From contig CM039509.1 of the NCBI GenBank assembly GCA_022432975.1, positions 502,982 through 566,981 of the forward strand: a stretch of DNA of 64,000 nt, in the 5' to 3' direction. The notes under the pieces were generated by a model. It saw only the letters and a list, made by a program, of their open reading frames with translations, was not told the origin of the DNA and searched no databases. A program made the translations under genes and the position numbers. This document shows, in pieces, positions 62,627-64,000 of the stretch. Position 1 is the first letter of the stretch; each line of letters opens with the position of its first letter. Source of the DNA: Begonia masoniana. Taxonomy: Eukaryota > Streptophyta > Magnoliopsida > Cucurbitales > Begoniaceae.

Positions 62627-64000
62627 AGTTTTCTCGGAAAAATTTAACTCGAGCTACCCTTCAACACAGAATGAAGCTTACTATAATTGCTGGATCCGTT
62701 CGAATAAAATATTTACGATCATTTCTAGAAGAAAAAGAAACATTTCTACTCCAAAACTTGAACAAAAAATGGGTATGAGATTCAAAGCAAGCCGAGGCCT
62801 CAAAAATGGCTGTTTTCCGGCCATCTATACGCTAGTCATGCTTCGAGTGGGGAAAACTTGTTTGTTTAGAGAGAAAAGTACAGATTGCATAAAAAAAAAA
62901 TCCACTTGATCAGTGTTCAAACTCATGAAATCACATTTCTGCAAATGGAAAACGTAGAGAGAGAAAGAAAGGCAACCCAATGGAAAACGGGTTAGGAATT
63001 ATAGAGCGAGAAAGAGAAGTCTGAAACCTAGAATTGCTAAGGCAAGAAAGAAAATCTAAAAAAGGGCATCACAAACCTGCAGATCGAAGCCGACTTACAG
63101 AACTCAGCTTAAAACAGTGTATACATCCAGCTTGAAAGTTGCAGAAACAAATCCAACCAATGGTTTTAGAGAGAGAAAGAGAAAGACGATAAAGCTACAG
63201 GTCTTTCTTTTTATGGCCAAACAATTGCCAAACCTAGAGTGGCTTTACACTCTCATTAAATCCTTCTGTTTTTTCTACGTATTTCTGGGTGAAACGATAT
63301 ACTATAATTTACCATGGAAATTTACAGAAGCTGCATGATGAAGAAAAGTGGGTTTCCGTACAAGGCCGCATTAATAATCGAGTGGTGTGAAATGATGCAA
63401 CGTTGTACCCTCGTACGTACCCGACTTGTCACTCCAGACAAAGCAATCCACCGTCTTCCGATACCATTTCTTGTTTTCTCCTCTGTGTTTGTTCTCGGGC
63501 GAGGATTAATTACCAATAAAAGAGAAAAGAGAAAGGAGAAAAGATAAAAAGAGGTAAATTGATTCGTTCCGGGTTGTAGAGAGAATTGAAAACGGAACGT
63601 ATCGGCTGAAGTTACTTTCACAATTGAGACTTGCGCATGACATCTGTTTCGTATCAATGTTGAGAAAATGTACAATTGATCCCTCGTGTGTAATCTCATC
63701 AGCAAATGTTCTGATTGAAACTTTGTAGAAGTCTTGACTACTCGTTCGTGTAAGTTAAACTGGAACTTACGGATCGATCATCTCGATTATTTTACGTTTC
63801 TATCGATTTATAGTCTATGAATGAAACAAAACCTTCATCAATTTGTCACAATTATTTATATTGCACATTTAGTCACGGATGTTAAAATCGTAACATTTTG
63901 TAGTTTGAAATCCTTAATTAATCCGAAGAGTAATGGTACGTGTATTCTATTCTTTGTAAGAATTAGTTCACTTCCACCAGATCTGTCAGATGAAAGTATC
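62627..64000. other. MADS-gene upstream region
   Basis: Contains GAGAGA-rich stretches (for example 62951-62970, 63165-63185), which read as CT-rich on the gene strand and may lie in the leader. No other gene is supported. 63929-63950 (GAGTAATGGTACGTGTATTC) looks like the left end of another family A MITE cut by the window end. Confidence 0.5.

Overview
The window is nuclear DNA of a flowering plant, most likely a eudicot. It has intron-rich genes with GT-AG junctions, plant-only or plant-type genes (chloroplast K+/H+ antiporter KEA3, L-galactose dehydrogenase, a MIKC-type MADS-box gene), plant LTR retrotransposons primed by tRNA-Met, a Pack-MULE and a MITE family. I do not name a species.

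Layout. 1-7237: a Ty3/gypsy chromovirus-type retrotransposon on the plus strand, complete except for the start of its 5' LTR, with one unbroken gag-pol frame. 7238-8762: short gene-poor interval. 8763-24256 (+): KEA3, 20 inferred exons, with a 4.2 kb intron holding LINE and gag relics, one in-frame stop in exon 2, and a direct duplication over exons 16-19 that looks like a false assembly join. 24403-34326 (-): a 9.9 kb non-autonomous retrotransposon that keeps gag but lacks pol (TR-GAG type), with 5-bp target duplication GATGG. Its two LTRs carry a 24-bp minisatellite of 57 and 11 units. 35605-36379 (+): eRF1/HemK-type glutamine methyltransferase. 36798-39702 (-): L-galactose dehydrogenase. 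40661-42320 (-): MDP-1-like HAD phosphatase. 42408-43410: Pack-MULE carrying a UDP-glycosyltransferase fragment, inserted just upstream of the phosphatase gene. 43743-48157 (-) and 52041-55668 (-): tandem Rab GDP-dissociation-inhibitor genes, separated by MITEs, GGTTCGG-type low-complexity DNA and a copia-like solo LTR. 57077-62626 (-): SVP/StMADS11-like MADS-box gene with a 2.9 kb first intron.

The host genes are housekeeping or developmental loci with no operon-like relation: thylakoid ion exchange, translation-termination factor methylation, ascorbate synthesis, a small phosphatase, vesicle traffic and transcription control.

Two themes stand out. First, mobile DNA: KEA3 is bracketed by two LTR elements, a gene-capturing MULE sits close to a start codon, and at least five clear copies of one palindromic MITE are scattered through the window. 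Second, frame damage: four genes each carry one or more extra single bases that break otherwise perfect exon phasing (six insertions in all), and the two LTRs of the gag-only element differ in part mainly by single-base indels. I read most of this as consensus error in the assembly, not as four independent pseudogenes; raw reads would settle it. All exon limits are inferred by eye from splice signals, frame and remembered family resemblance, without any search.
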